Shown here: piece by piece, positions 25,501 to 33,402 of the stretch
How positions within the stretch are numbered: position 1 is the first letter of the stretch
How the letters are laid out: each line of letters begins with the position of its first letter
Assembly: GCA_017549815.1 (NCBI GenBank)
Contig: JAFYNH010000007.1
Span: 118,285-182,284, forward strand
Source of the DNA: Selenomonadaceae bacterium
GTDB lineage: Bacteria; Bacillota; Negativicutes; Selenomonadales; Selenomonadaceae
DNA length: 64,000 nucleotides
Reading direction: 5' to 3'
Notes under the pieces: generated by a model
Database searches by the model: none
The model's input: only the letters and a program-made list of their open reading frames with translations
Told to the model about the DNA's origin: nothing
Translations under genes and position numbers: made by a program

Positions 25501-26396
25501 ATCGCAATAACTTCGTATTCGTCCTCGTAATATTCTTCTTGAAAGGTTTGCATTTCGTAAACAGGCTCTTCAACCTGCACGGTCTCGGTTACGGTTTCTG
25601 TTTTGCTACTCAAATAGCTTGTTTTGTTATAAATGTTATCGTTACCAGCACCACCGCTTATCGAGACATTGGGGCGGTATGAATAAATGTAATCGTAGTC
25701 GTCGCCGCCGTCGATTGTTACGCTTGCGCCGCTGTTGCTTATGGTATCCGCAAGCGACGTGCCGACTATCGAGACATTGTTTTCTGCATTGTCTATTTTT
25801 TTACCAAACATATAAGCATAAATGTGCTCAAGACCTCCGGCACCTTCGAGCGTAATATTTCCGTCTCCAATGCCCAAGATAACATCATTGTCGACGGTTA
25901 TACTCGTGTAAGGACTACTGCCATGTATATAAATCACGTAATTTGAAGCCCAATTCTGAATGTAGTCGTTGCCGTCGCCCTCATTGTAATAGAAATGAGC
26001 CAATCTTCCACCACCGTTGCCACTTGTGAGAGCAATGGTATCATCGCCTGTTCCGCCATCGATACCAATAAAAGAATCCTCATCTATTTTTGGTATAGCA
26101 CAGATTGAATCATTACCTGCTTCACCTTTGATTGAGACGTAGTCGTCATGGGAAAAAATTGTGTCGTTACCTGCGCCTCCTTCGATCGTTACGTAGCCAT
26201 AGGAACCTTTAATAGTATATTCCTTATATGTGCTGCTAACGATAAAGTCGCTGAAGTCACTACCGAGAATCGTTGTACCGCCTGCATAATTTGTGATACT
26301 GCCATCGCCCCACCCGGTGCCGACGACTACCTCATTCGGCGTTTTATTCACGATGGCCCAAAACCGCTGGAGGTCAAAAACAAACTTCGCCGCCAT
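22521..26396 (-). CDS. Large RTX-type calcium-binding repeat protein
   Basis: 1291 residues. Most of it is glycine/aspartate nonapeptide repeats of the GGxGxDxxx kind (GGAGNDTI, GGTGNDSI, GGKGNDTL). These bind calcium and fold into beta-rolls in proteins exported by type I secretion. There is no N-terminal signal peptide; the N-terminus is MAAKFVFDLQRF. Two stretches interrupt the repeats: a tyrosine/glutamate/valine-rich segment (about 270-365) and an acidic tandem repeat (about 755-835). The C-terminus (ISGVNT-like, NFNINGKTYTF) may hold the secretion signal. A perfect promoter and AAAGGAG precede the ATG. No type I exporter is nearby. It is probably a surface or secreted adhesin-like protein; the exact role is unknown. 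Confidence 0.85.
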   Translation of the reverse strand: MAAKFVFDLQRFWAIVNKTPNEVVVGTGWGDGSITNYAGGTTILGSDFSDFIVSSTYKEYTIKGSYGYVTIEGGAGNDTIFSHDDYVSIKGEAGNDSICAIPKIDEDSFIGIDGGTGDDTIALTSGNGGGRLAHFYYNEGDGNDYIQNWASNYVIYIHGSSPYTSITVDNDVILGIGDGNITLEGAGGLEHIYAYMFGKKIDNAENNVSIVGTSLADTISNSGASVTIDGGDDYDYIYSYRPNVSISGGAGNDNIYNKTSYLSSKTETVTETVQVEEPVYEMQTFQEEYYEDEYEVIAIPHEKIERYEVRPGDWRTRTVVDYYTYETVHSGFSDTPSYRTVTKQVQVGTKMVDSIVTSTKEVPVTIQTDNTNSTINGGEGDDRIFNEAENFLYEYALGDGNDTITGFNENSTLKITGGEYSAQSSGTDVLVKVGEGTLTLKDLLKTTDKLNINNKVISLDKVLTLTDGDDSIENLINSFTINGGKGNDTIKNKASNVTIDGGAGKDYIKNEGDSVTITGGNSDNYIYNYSDDYIENYGDSVTIDGGSGNDYIYNYGDSATIDGGTGNDSIRNYGSSVKIDGGTGNDYIRSSSYYDGGNNVTIDGGTGNDSIYSNGNNVSINAGVGDDSIYNSGDSATIDGGDGNDTIHNYGDSVTVDGGAGNDSIYNNWHFNNNAPSANNYGSNVLFKYALGGGNDVIYGFKENSTLSISGGSYSTTKSGNDIIVTVGDGSVTLKDAANLSKINIDENDTANDVADDAAVDDTADDAIDDTADDAVDDTADDAIDDTEDDAIDDTADDAVDDTADDAIDDTADDAVDDTADDAIDDTADDTEDDAFDKDEIFTIDKKTSPSVILDEHKKIADASKHRRPIKIIGNAHSNKIIGGFGNDILDGAGGNNTLTGGKGKDIFIYSGGKGIITDYDKQDKISVGSDYKDFTVDGDDVIFNFSGKNSLKISGGAGKAVNMNSGVNYYTADGVIDKKKKSIVLNSATKKFTADSKLMTIDGAATDSVNIVGNNKKNKIIAGTGGATLNGGRGNDTLTGGDGADIFIYEKGKDVIDGYSAGDVISLGKGATIKDAKIKKGNAVFKVKGGSITVNGTTDITLTADGKTTHFNNGVFIDDDSVRVLGSFKDTIDLANYEVTTADASLAKKKLTINGTNSADSIVGGNSKDKLYGNEGDDFLIGGKGNDTLDGGAGVDSLWGGKGNDFLNGGEGADNFIFYAGDGNDTIQNYNFAEGDMLQILDKKGKESTFSKAKFNGSKLTLSIKGGGKVIFSGVNTSTNFNINGKTYTF
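23890..24135. repeat. 24-bp in-frame tandem repeats in the RTX gene
   Basis: About nine units of 24 bp encode the octapeptide DDTADDA(I/V). Units ending in I and V mostly alternate, giving a 48-bp higher-order period, and one or two units carry E for A. Because the unit is a multiple of three, changes in copy number would lengthen or shorten an acidic linker without breaking the frame. Confidence 0.9.
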
Positions 26397-26398
26397 AA

Positions 26399-28204
<1,806 letters not shown>

Positions 28205-28207
28205 AAA

Positions 28208-28243
28208 TTTTGGCGAGAGATTTTCAAAAGTCTCCCGCCATTT
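28208..28243. terminator. Bidirectional terminator after pyrG
   Basis: GGCGAGAGA (28212-28220) and TCTCCCGCC (28231-28239) pair with one mismatch, followed by TTTTTTA on the plus strand and preceded by AAAATTTT, which gives a T run on the minus strand. It separates pyrG from the convergent small membrane protein gene. Confidence 0.75.
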
Positions 28244-28244
28244 T

Positions 28245-28508
28245 TTATTGCTCTGGAAAATTTTCGTTCAAAAGTTCTTCCAATCGCCGAGTAGCGTCTT
28301 CCTTTAAATCTGCCTCGTCTGCTTCGCCGAACATTCCTATCAAGAAAAATATCGCGGTTGAAATTATCATTACTCCCAACGAGATTACCAATTTTGTTTT
28401 GTATCCTGCCGTTTCGCCGCCGAAAATCGCTCTTATCACCAATCTGATTAAAAAATATATACTCCAAACCAACGAAACTAAAAATATTACGCCCAAAATT
28501 TCTTCCAT
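28245..28508 (-). CDS. Small membrane protein with two transmembrane segments
   Basis: 87 residues with hydrophobic segments at about 6-28 (VIFLVSLVWSIYFLIRL) and 40-62 (KLVISLGVMIISTAIFFLIG). An acidic, helical tail (EADEADLKEDATRRLEELL) follows. I recognise no family. It lies downstream of the pyrophosphatase gene on the same strand (18 bases between them), so it is probably cotranscribed. The start has TGGAGGAAAAG just upstream, which supports that it is a real gene. An overlapping plus-strand open frame of 159 codons is judged a shadow. Confidence 0.6.
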   Translation of the reverse strand: MEEILGVIFLVSLVWSIYFLIRLVIRAIFGGETAGYKTKLVISLGVMIISTAIFFLIGMFGEADEADLKEDATRRLEELLNENFPEQ

Positions 28509-28526
28509 AACTTTTCCTCCAAATTT

Positions 28527-29606
28527 TTATGCCACCAATTTTAAATTCTCAAGCGTTGCGGTGATTGCACGGGCGATTTTTTTGTTAGGAATGTTCGTTT
28601 CCAAGATAAAATTTTCGTCCGTCAAGCCGAGTGCCGCCGATAAGATTTCCCTTGCGTCCGCGCCATACGCCAAGATTTCCGCCGTATAACTTTCTATCTC
28701 GTGCACTTTGATAAAAAACATGTCAAATTCTTGCGTCGCGAAAAATTTTTGCATGAAGTCATCAAGGCGAACTTTTAAGTTATCGCGCTCCGCCAGATTC
28801 AACGTCGCAACGGTTGACCAGCCGCAACGTCGCCCGCCCGCGCAGAACTCCTTAAAGTCCGTGAAAATTATTTCGCGCTCGCTCATGCCGTCATATGAAG
28901 TAAAATCGCGCTCCATTTCCACGAAAAATTTATTCCTGTCGGCTATCGCGGCGATTTTTTGAAGATTTTCAGCCGCCTCTTTATCCAAATTCGTAGTATT
29001 TGCCGAACGTAAGTTATCAGTGTCGGAAAGTATCGCGCCGAACATTATTCCCGCCATTTTCTTATCAATCGCAACGTTGTTTTGTCGATAACACAGCCAA
29101 ATTATCGTCGAAGTGCTCCCGACGGGCATTGTCAGATAAAATATGGGCGTCTTAGATTTTATGTCGCCGAACAGGTTATGATGATCGATAATCTCGACGA
29201 CGCAAGCCGCCTCAATGCCTGATACCGCCTGCGCGGAAACATTGTGGTCGACGAGGATTATATTTTGCCCCGAAATGTTATCTATCAAGGGCGGCGCGTC
29301 TACGTCAAAATATTTCAAGATAAAGTCGGTTTCTTTATTAATTTTGCCCGAAATACGCGGCTCGCACTTGACATTGAGCTTTTGCTTTAGATTAGCGTAG
29401 GCAATCGCCGAACAAACAGTATCGCTGTCGGGGCAAGTGTGACCGATAACGTAAGTCGTCTTGTCAATTTCTTCGACTTCCTCGATAAACGCCGACCGAA
29501 TATCATCGACATCAAATTTGCACTCGCCGACTGGTAATGCCGCGAAAGTCAATACCATTCCGACGATAAATCCCCACATTCGCAGGAAAAACTTTAATGC
29601 CTTCAA
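28527..29606 (-). CDS. Family II manganese-dependent inorganic pyrophosphatase with N-terminal export-like segment
   Basis: 359 residues. A DHH domain (about 45-240) and a DHHA2 domain (about 250-355) form the family II plan. Metal ligands are in VIGHTCPDSDTVCSA, ILVDHN, EIIDHHN and SDTDNLRS, so the active site looks complete. The enzyme hydrolyses pyrophosphate to phosphate. Unlike the usual ~310-residue cytoplasmic form, it begins with a basic and hydrophobic segment (FFLRMWGFIVGMVLTFAALPVGEC), which looks like a signal peptide or membrane anchor. The start is a TTG overlapping the stop of the upstream gutM-like gene (TTGA), with GGAGGCG upstream. Confidence 0.82.
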   Translation of the reverse strand: MKALKFFLRMWGFIVGMVLTFAALPVGECKFDVDDIRSAFIEEVEEIDKTTYVIGHTCPDSDTVCSAIAYANLKQKLNVKCEPRISGKINKETDFILKYFDVDAPPLIDNISGQNIILVDHNVSAQAVSGIEAACVVEIIDHHNLFGDIKSKTPIFYLTMPVGSTSTIIWLCYRQNNVAIDKKMAGIMFGAILSDTDNLRSANTTNLDKEAAENLQKIAAIADRNKFFVEMERDFTSYDGMSEREIIFTDFKEFCAGGRRCGWSTVATLNLAERDNLKVRLDDFMQKFFATQEFDMFFIKVHEIESYTAEILAYGADAREILSAALGLTDENFILETNIPNKKIARAITATLENLKLVA

Positions 29607-29992
29607 GATTTTTCGCCTCCCGAATCATTTTTTAGCCGATTTTCCAATGCCTCAATCGCCTGCACATGCGCTTTATATTTTTTTGCATCTGCGGCGTATT
29701 CTCTCTTTAAATCGTAAATATTTTTCCCGATAATGCCCTCAATCTCCTTAAAAGTCGTGAAAATCGTCAAGCCCTTCATTTCTTCGCCGCCAGTAATCGT
29801 GCCGTCGCCTTTGCAAGCAATAATTACAATATTTCCGCCCGCAATTCTATTTCGCTTGGCTCCAACGCCCACATTGCCGAGCTTATGCAGTTTGCTGACA
29901 CTTTTCCTGTATTGCTTAACTTGTAAATGCGTCCCGATAACCTGAATAACCATTAATACTAATAAAATTCCAAGAAAATCACTAATCAACAT
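29603..29992 (-). CDS. GutM-like protein
   Basis: 129 residues. A hydrophobic N-terminus (DFLGILLVLMVIQVIG) is followed by a domain matching the glucitol operon activator GutM family: THLQVKQYRKSVSKL, then a VGVGAKRNRIAGGNIVIIAC strand and GGEEMKGLTIFTTFKEI. In enteric bacteria GutM modulates the sorbitol operon, but here no glucitol genes are nearby. The stop overlaps the pyrophosphatase start, so the two are coupled. A membrane-proximal modulator is possible; real function unknown. Confidence 0.7.
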   Translation of the reverse strand: MLISDFLGILLVLMVIQVIGTHLQVKQYRKSVSKLHKLGNVGVGAKRNRIAGGNIVIIACKGDGTITGGEEMKGLTIFTTFKEIEGIIGKNIYDLKREYAADAKKYKAHVQAIEALENRLKNDSGGEKS

Positions 29993-30021
29993 TTATATCA
30001 CTCCGAAAAATTTTCCATATG

Positions 30022-30056
30022 ATAGCAAAAAAAAATCCCCTGCGCCATTGCAAGGG
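30022..30056 (-). terminator. Terminator after the Rpn tail cassettes (left 35-bp direct repeat)
   Basis: On the minus strand, CCCTTGC and GCAGGGG form a stem followed by ATTTTTTTTT. These 35 bases are identical to 31405-31439, which terminates sacA, so the two copies flank the Rpn locus as direct repeats. Confidence 0.75.
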
Positions 30057-30071
30057 TAAAAATTTATGAGA

Positions 30072-30284
30072 TTAATTTTCTGCGAGTTGCAGAATTTTTT
30101 CCTCACTCAGCCCGCTAATCTCGACGATAGTTTTAATCGGTATATTTGAAGACAACATTTTTCTGACGAGTTCCGATTCTTTTTTTTCTACGCCTTTGCC
30201 GAATCCATTGTTGTAGCCGTTGTCGAATCCGTATTTGTATTCCGCCTCTTTGTCCCATTGCTCGTTATATTCCGTGATTATCAT
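30072..30284 (-). pseudogene. Orphan 3' tail cassette of the Rpn gene, copy 3
   Basis: 71 codons repeat the C-terminal end of the Rpn nuclease gene: MIITEYNEQWDKEAEYKYGF, then a GYNNGFGKGVEKKESELVRK part and the tail ending in LSEEKILQLAEN. The tail matches the one on the full gene, not that of copy 2. A GGAGCCG stretch lies six bases before the ATG, so translation on its own is possible. It lacks the nuclease domain. The array period is about 217 bases. I class it as a duplicated gene end that may act as a recombination cassette. Confidence 0.7.
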
Positions 30285-30300
30285 GTTAATCGGCTCCAAA

Positions 30301-30501
30301 TTATTTTTCTGCGAGTTTCAAAATTTTTTCCTCGTTCCAGCCTGTTGCCGCGACGATATATTCAATCGGTGTTTTTACTTTCAATAAATTTTTAACTATT
30401 TCCAACTGTTTCTTTTCTGCGCCGTTGTCGAATCCTTCATCAAATCCGTATTTGTATTCCGCCTCTTTGTCCCATTGCTCGTTGTACTCCGTGATTATCA
30501 T
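30301..30501 (-). pseudogene. Orphan 3' tail cassette of the Rpn gene, copy 2 (variant tail)
   Basis: 67 codons. The first half is almost identical to the end of the full gene (MIITEYNEQWDKEAEYKYGF then DEGFDNGAEKK). The last 35 residues are different but of the same plan: QLEIVKNLLKVKTPIEYIV and WNEEKILKLAEK. The ATG has GGAGCTG six bases upstream. It lies directly downstream of the full gene and upstream of copy 3. A crossover in the conserved half would give the full gene this alternative tail. Confidence 0.7.
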
Positions 30502-30517
30502 GTCAATCAGCTCCGAA

Positions 30518-31372
30518 TTATTTTCCTGCGAGTTGCAAGATTTTTTCCTCACTCAACCCGCTAATCTCGACGATAGTTTTAATCGGTATATTTGAAGACA
30601 ACATTTTTCTGACGAGTTCCGATTCTTTTTTTTCTGCGCCGTTGTCGAATCCTTCATCGAATCCGTATTTGTATTCCGCCTCTTTGTCCCATTGCTCGTT
30701 GTATTCCGTAATTATCATGTCAATCAGCTCCCATTCGTGTTCCTCCAAAAATTTCCTCATGTTTGCCCGCGTCTCCATACAATATCTGTATGCCTCAAAG
30801 AATGCCTCATCATCGCTCATGCCGATTTGCTTATTATGCTTTACTCGCTCGACGAATATGCAATAATCTTCCAACGGCAATGATTTCTCAACAAGTTTTC
30901 TGTTATACGGGTGATTGATGTTGTAAAATTTAACTTTCAGCTCCAAACTGTCAGTGAATTCCTTGAAAGAGTCGCTTAAACGCATTTCTCGATATTCTTC
31001 CGCCGCTCTGAGTCCATTATACAGCACGTAAAATTCAGGGCGCAATAATTTTATCGCTTTTCGTTCGTAAAGTTGCCTTGAAAACTCTTTTTCGTAAATT
31101 TTATCCATTAGCCTTGAATAATAGAGCAGGAAACGTAACGGCATATTTTCATTGAGCGTTGTTTGATGTTCAATCAGAATTAATTGCCGCCCGCGATATT
31201 CGCAAGATATATCATTCTTTCTCTTGCTAAAAAAAGTTCCTTCGAGCGTGTTTATTTTCACTTCGTCGGGATTATCAGATTCTTCACCAGTTAAAGCATT
31301 GCATAAGCTCAAAAGGCGAGTTTTATCGAGGAAATAAAGCCTGAAAACACTGTCACGATATTTTTTTGTCAT
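30518..31372 (-). CDS. Rpn/YhgA-like PD-(D/E)XK nuclease family protein
   Basis: 284 residues. It resembles the Rpn family of recombination-promoting nucleases, often annotated as putative transposases. The N-terminal DSVFRLYFLDKTRLLSLCNAL and the core NDISCEYRGRQLILIEHQT, with acidic residues and a final E-x-Q, fit the PD-(D/E)XK nuclease fold. A long helical region follows, and the C-terminal 70 residues (about 214-284) are tandemly repeated in the two short ORFs downstream. The ATG at 31372 follows a GGGGGAT site. Related E. coli Rpn proteins promote RecA-independent recombination; a role in phage response is also known for family members. Confidence 0.8.
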   Translation of the reverse strand: MTKKYRDSVFRLYFLDKTRLLSLCNALTGEESDNPDEVKINTLEGTFFSKRKNDISCEYRGRQLILIEHQTTLNENMPLRFLLYYSRLMDKIYEKEFSRQLYERKAIKLLRPEFYVLYNGLRAAEEYREMRLSDSFKEFTDSLELKVKFYNINHPYNRKLVEKSLPLEDYCIFVERVKHNKQIGMSDDEAFFEAYRYCMETRANMRKFLEEHEWELIDMIITEYNEQWDKEAEYKYGFDEGFDNGAEKKESELVRKMLSSNIPIKTIVEISGLSEEKILQLAGK

Positions 31373-31404
31373 TCTGTATCCCCCTTGAAAAAATTTTTAT
31401 CATT

Positions 31405-31439
31405 ATAGCAAAAAAAAATCCCCTGCGCCATTGCAAGGG
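31405..31439 (-). terminator. Terminator after sacA (right 35-bp direct repeat)
   Basis: Identical over 35 bases to 30022-30056. On the minus strand, the stem CCCTTGC/GCAGGGG is followed by ATTTTTTTTT. It separates sacA from the Rpn gene. Confidence 0.8.
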
Positions 31440-31463
31440 ATAAAAAATTTTACGAGCTAAATT

Positions 31464-33020
31464 TTATTTGTAGGTGAATTCGCCGAGCTGCCAAACTTTG
31501 CCAGAAATCCTCTGGATAGGTTTATCAGCCTTGAATTCGAGCACGGGCGCAACGTCTTCTTCGGGATAAATAAGGAGACTGCAAGCTTCTTCGCCGTCTT
31601 GGAGGAAGAGTTCAATAACGGACTCATCAACAAAGAGACGGAAGTTAAGTTCGAGGTTGGTAAAGAGCTTGAATTTGCGAGTGCCGATATTAACGTCAGT
31701 ATTCTTGCCGTCACTAAACGGACGAATGCCTTTGCCGCCGAGATTCATGCCATTGCGGTCGAGAGTGATAATTTGGTTATTGCGGTCGTACTGCATGACG
31801 AATTTTTCTTTGCCCCAATTAACAGAGATTTCGACCTGACGAGCTTCGCCGAAAGTAAGGTTGATAATGGACTCGGAGCCTCTGGGCAGTTGAACAGGGG
31901 TGCCTTGCGTATTGGAAACGTCAATGTCGGTACGTTCGCCGCGCAGAGCTTCCATTTCTTTGACGGGCTGACTGCGGACTTTGCCTTGATGAATCGTGAG
32001 TTCACGCGGCATAGTCAAGGAGTAGAGCCAACCGTCTTTTGCGGATTCAACCGTGTCGGTGAGATCGGGCATACCAATCCAGCCAATCATTATGTGGCGA
32101 GCTTCGTTAGCAATGACTTGCGGGGAATAGAAATCAAAGCCCTTGTCGAGTTCGTGGAATTTACCGTGAATCATATCGAGACTGTCAACGGAGAAATGAC
32201 CGATAAAGTAGCCAGCGAGGCAGTGATTTTGATATTTCAATTCTTCATGATGAACGCCTTGCGGGCAGACGATAAGAACGTCCATATCCTCAAATTGGAG
32301 GAGGTTCGGGCATTCCCACATGTAACCGAAATCATAATAATCGGTCTTGACTTCGCCGAGAAGTTCCCAGCCGCCTTCGGGTTTTTCCTTGTAGATAAGG
32401 ACTGCGCCATTGGTCGGACGCGAACTCTTTGCAGGATAATCGCTCATGCGCTGTGCCGCCATTGCAAAATAACGGACGCCGTTGCGATAGAAGAAATTAG
32501 GATCTCTGAAGTGCGCGGTGTAACCTTCGGGGTTGCCGTAAACTTGAATTTCATCCAATGTGATAGAGCCGTCTTCCTGCATAGTGCCGAAACGTTGCGC
32601 AACTGTACGGCGATAATCTTCGTCGCGGGAATTAGCAGTGTAGAAAACGCGAACTTTGCCGTCTTCGACGAAACCGCAACCGCTGTGGCAACCGTCTTTA
32701 TCGTGAATGTCTCTCGGCCAGAGGGAAAGTTCGGGCATGGTGTAGTTGATGAAATCCTTCGTCGCGGTGTGCATCCAAGATTTATTCTTGTGCCAGTTCT
32801 GATTTATCGGAGTTGGATTCCACTGACAGAAAATGTGATACGTGCCGTTGCAGTTGCAAAGCCCGTTCGGGTCGCTTATCAAGGAATACGGAGCGTCGAT
32901 GTGAAACTTGTTATGCCAACGTTTTTTTGCCGCCATTTCCTCACGAACACGAGCGTCAACAGCCTGCTTGTTGAATCGAACCTTGATTTCTTCCAAGTTC
33001 TCGCCGGATTTTTTCGCCAT
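31464..33020 (-). CDS. sacA: Sucrose-6-phosphate hydrolase, glycoside hydrolase family 32
   Basis: 518 residues. Family 32 enzymes hydrolyse sucrose 6-phosphate to glucose 6-phosphate and fructose. The three acidic motifs are visible: SDPNG (Asp50, nucleophile), HFRDPNFF (transition-state aspartate) and MWECPNLL (acid/base glutamate). A five-bladed propeller (about 35-350) and a C-terminal beta-sandwich (about 370-518) fit the family length. The ATG has AAGGAGG upstream. It is the last gene of an operon with the PTS permease and a small coiled-coil protein, and ends at a terminator. Beta-fructofuranosidase acting on other fructosides is a possible alternative. Confidence 0.9.
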   Translation of the reverse strand: MAKKSGENLEEIKVRFNKQAVDARVREEMAAKKRWHNKFHIDAPYSLISDPNGLCNCNGTYHIFCQWNPTPINQNWHKNKSWMHTATKDFINYTMPELSLWPRDIHDKDGCHSGCGFVEDGKVRVFYTANSRDEDYRRTVAQRFGTMQEDGSITLDEIQVYGNPEGYTAHFRDPNFFYRNGVRYFAMAAQRMSDYPAKSSRPTNGAVLIYKEKPEGGWELLGEVKTDYYDFGYMWECPNLLQFEDMDVLIVCPQGVHHEELKYQNHCLAGYFIGHFSVDSLDMIHGKFHELDKGFDFYSPQVIANEARHIMIGWIGMPDLTDTVESAKDGWLYSLTMPRELTIHQGKVRSQPVKEMEALRGERTDIDVSNTQGTPVQLPRGSESIINLTFGEARQVEISVNWGKEKFVMQYDRNNQIITLDRNGMNLGGKGIRPFSDGKNTDVNIGTRKFKLFTNLELNFRLFVDESVIELFLQDGEEACSLLIYPEEDVAPVLEFKADKPIQRISGKVWQLGEFTYK

Positions 33021-33032
33021 AAAAATTCCTCC

Positions 33033-33293
33033 TTAACTTTTAAAAATAGAATAAACAACGGTTACAATCATTGCGCCGACGGCAATAACCATACCGCCGA
33101 TAGCCGCCATTGAAGTTATCGCCAAGTTGCGAACGTGTTTGCCCATGCTATCAAGGCTACTGCGAATTTCGCGAATGTCTTCCGCACGTTGATTATCGCG
33201 GTCGCGCATTTCCTGCATGAACATGTTAAACTTCGCGTCTTGTAAAGCTAACTTTGTTTGAACTTCTGCGTTGATTTTTTCCTGCTCAGTCAT
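33033..33293 (-). CDS. Small coiled-coil protein with C-terminal membrane anchor, paralogue in sucrose operon
   Basis: About 86 residues. A charged helical part (about 1-55: MTEQEKINAEVQTKLALQDA, then DIREIRSSLDSMGKHVRN) is followed by one hydrophobic segment (ITSMAAIGGMVIAVGAMIVTV). It shares the SMG(K/Q)HVRN junction and overall design with the protein at 4220. The ATG at 33293 lies six bases after GGGGGTG. It is placed 12 bases upstream of sacA and downstream of the PTS gene, within the sucrose operon. Its presence in two unrelated sugar operons suggests a shared auxiliary role, which I cannot name. Confidence 0.6.
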   Translation of the reverse strand: MTEQEKINAEVQTKLALQDAKFNMFMQEMRDRDNQRAEDIREIRSSLDSMGKHVRNLAITSMAAIGGMVIAVGAMIVTVVYSIFKS

Positions 33294-33318
33294 GATGAAC
33301 ACCCCCAAACGATTTATT

Positions 33319-33367
33319 TAAAAAGAGCCGCGCCCGCATGAAAATTTTTTAACAAACGGAGCGCGGC
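33319..33367 (-). terminator. Internal hairpin between the PTS gene and the small ORF
   Basis: GCCGCGC (33327-33333) and GCGCGGC (33361-33367) form a perfect stem. On the minus strand it is followed by TCTTTTT. It could partially terminate transcription so that the permease is made in excess over the hydrolase, or protect the mRNA end. Confidence 0.65.
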
Positions 33368-33402
33368 AACTTTCTTTTAATCAGAGGCGCATGAGATATA
33401 TT

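Noticed and set aside
28210..28689. A 159-codon plus-strand frame after pyrG
   Set aside because: It overlaps the terminator and the opposite strand of two minus-strand genes; the minus-strand small protein has a ribosome-binding site.
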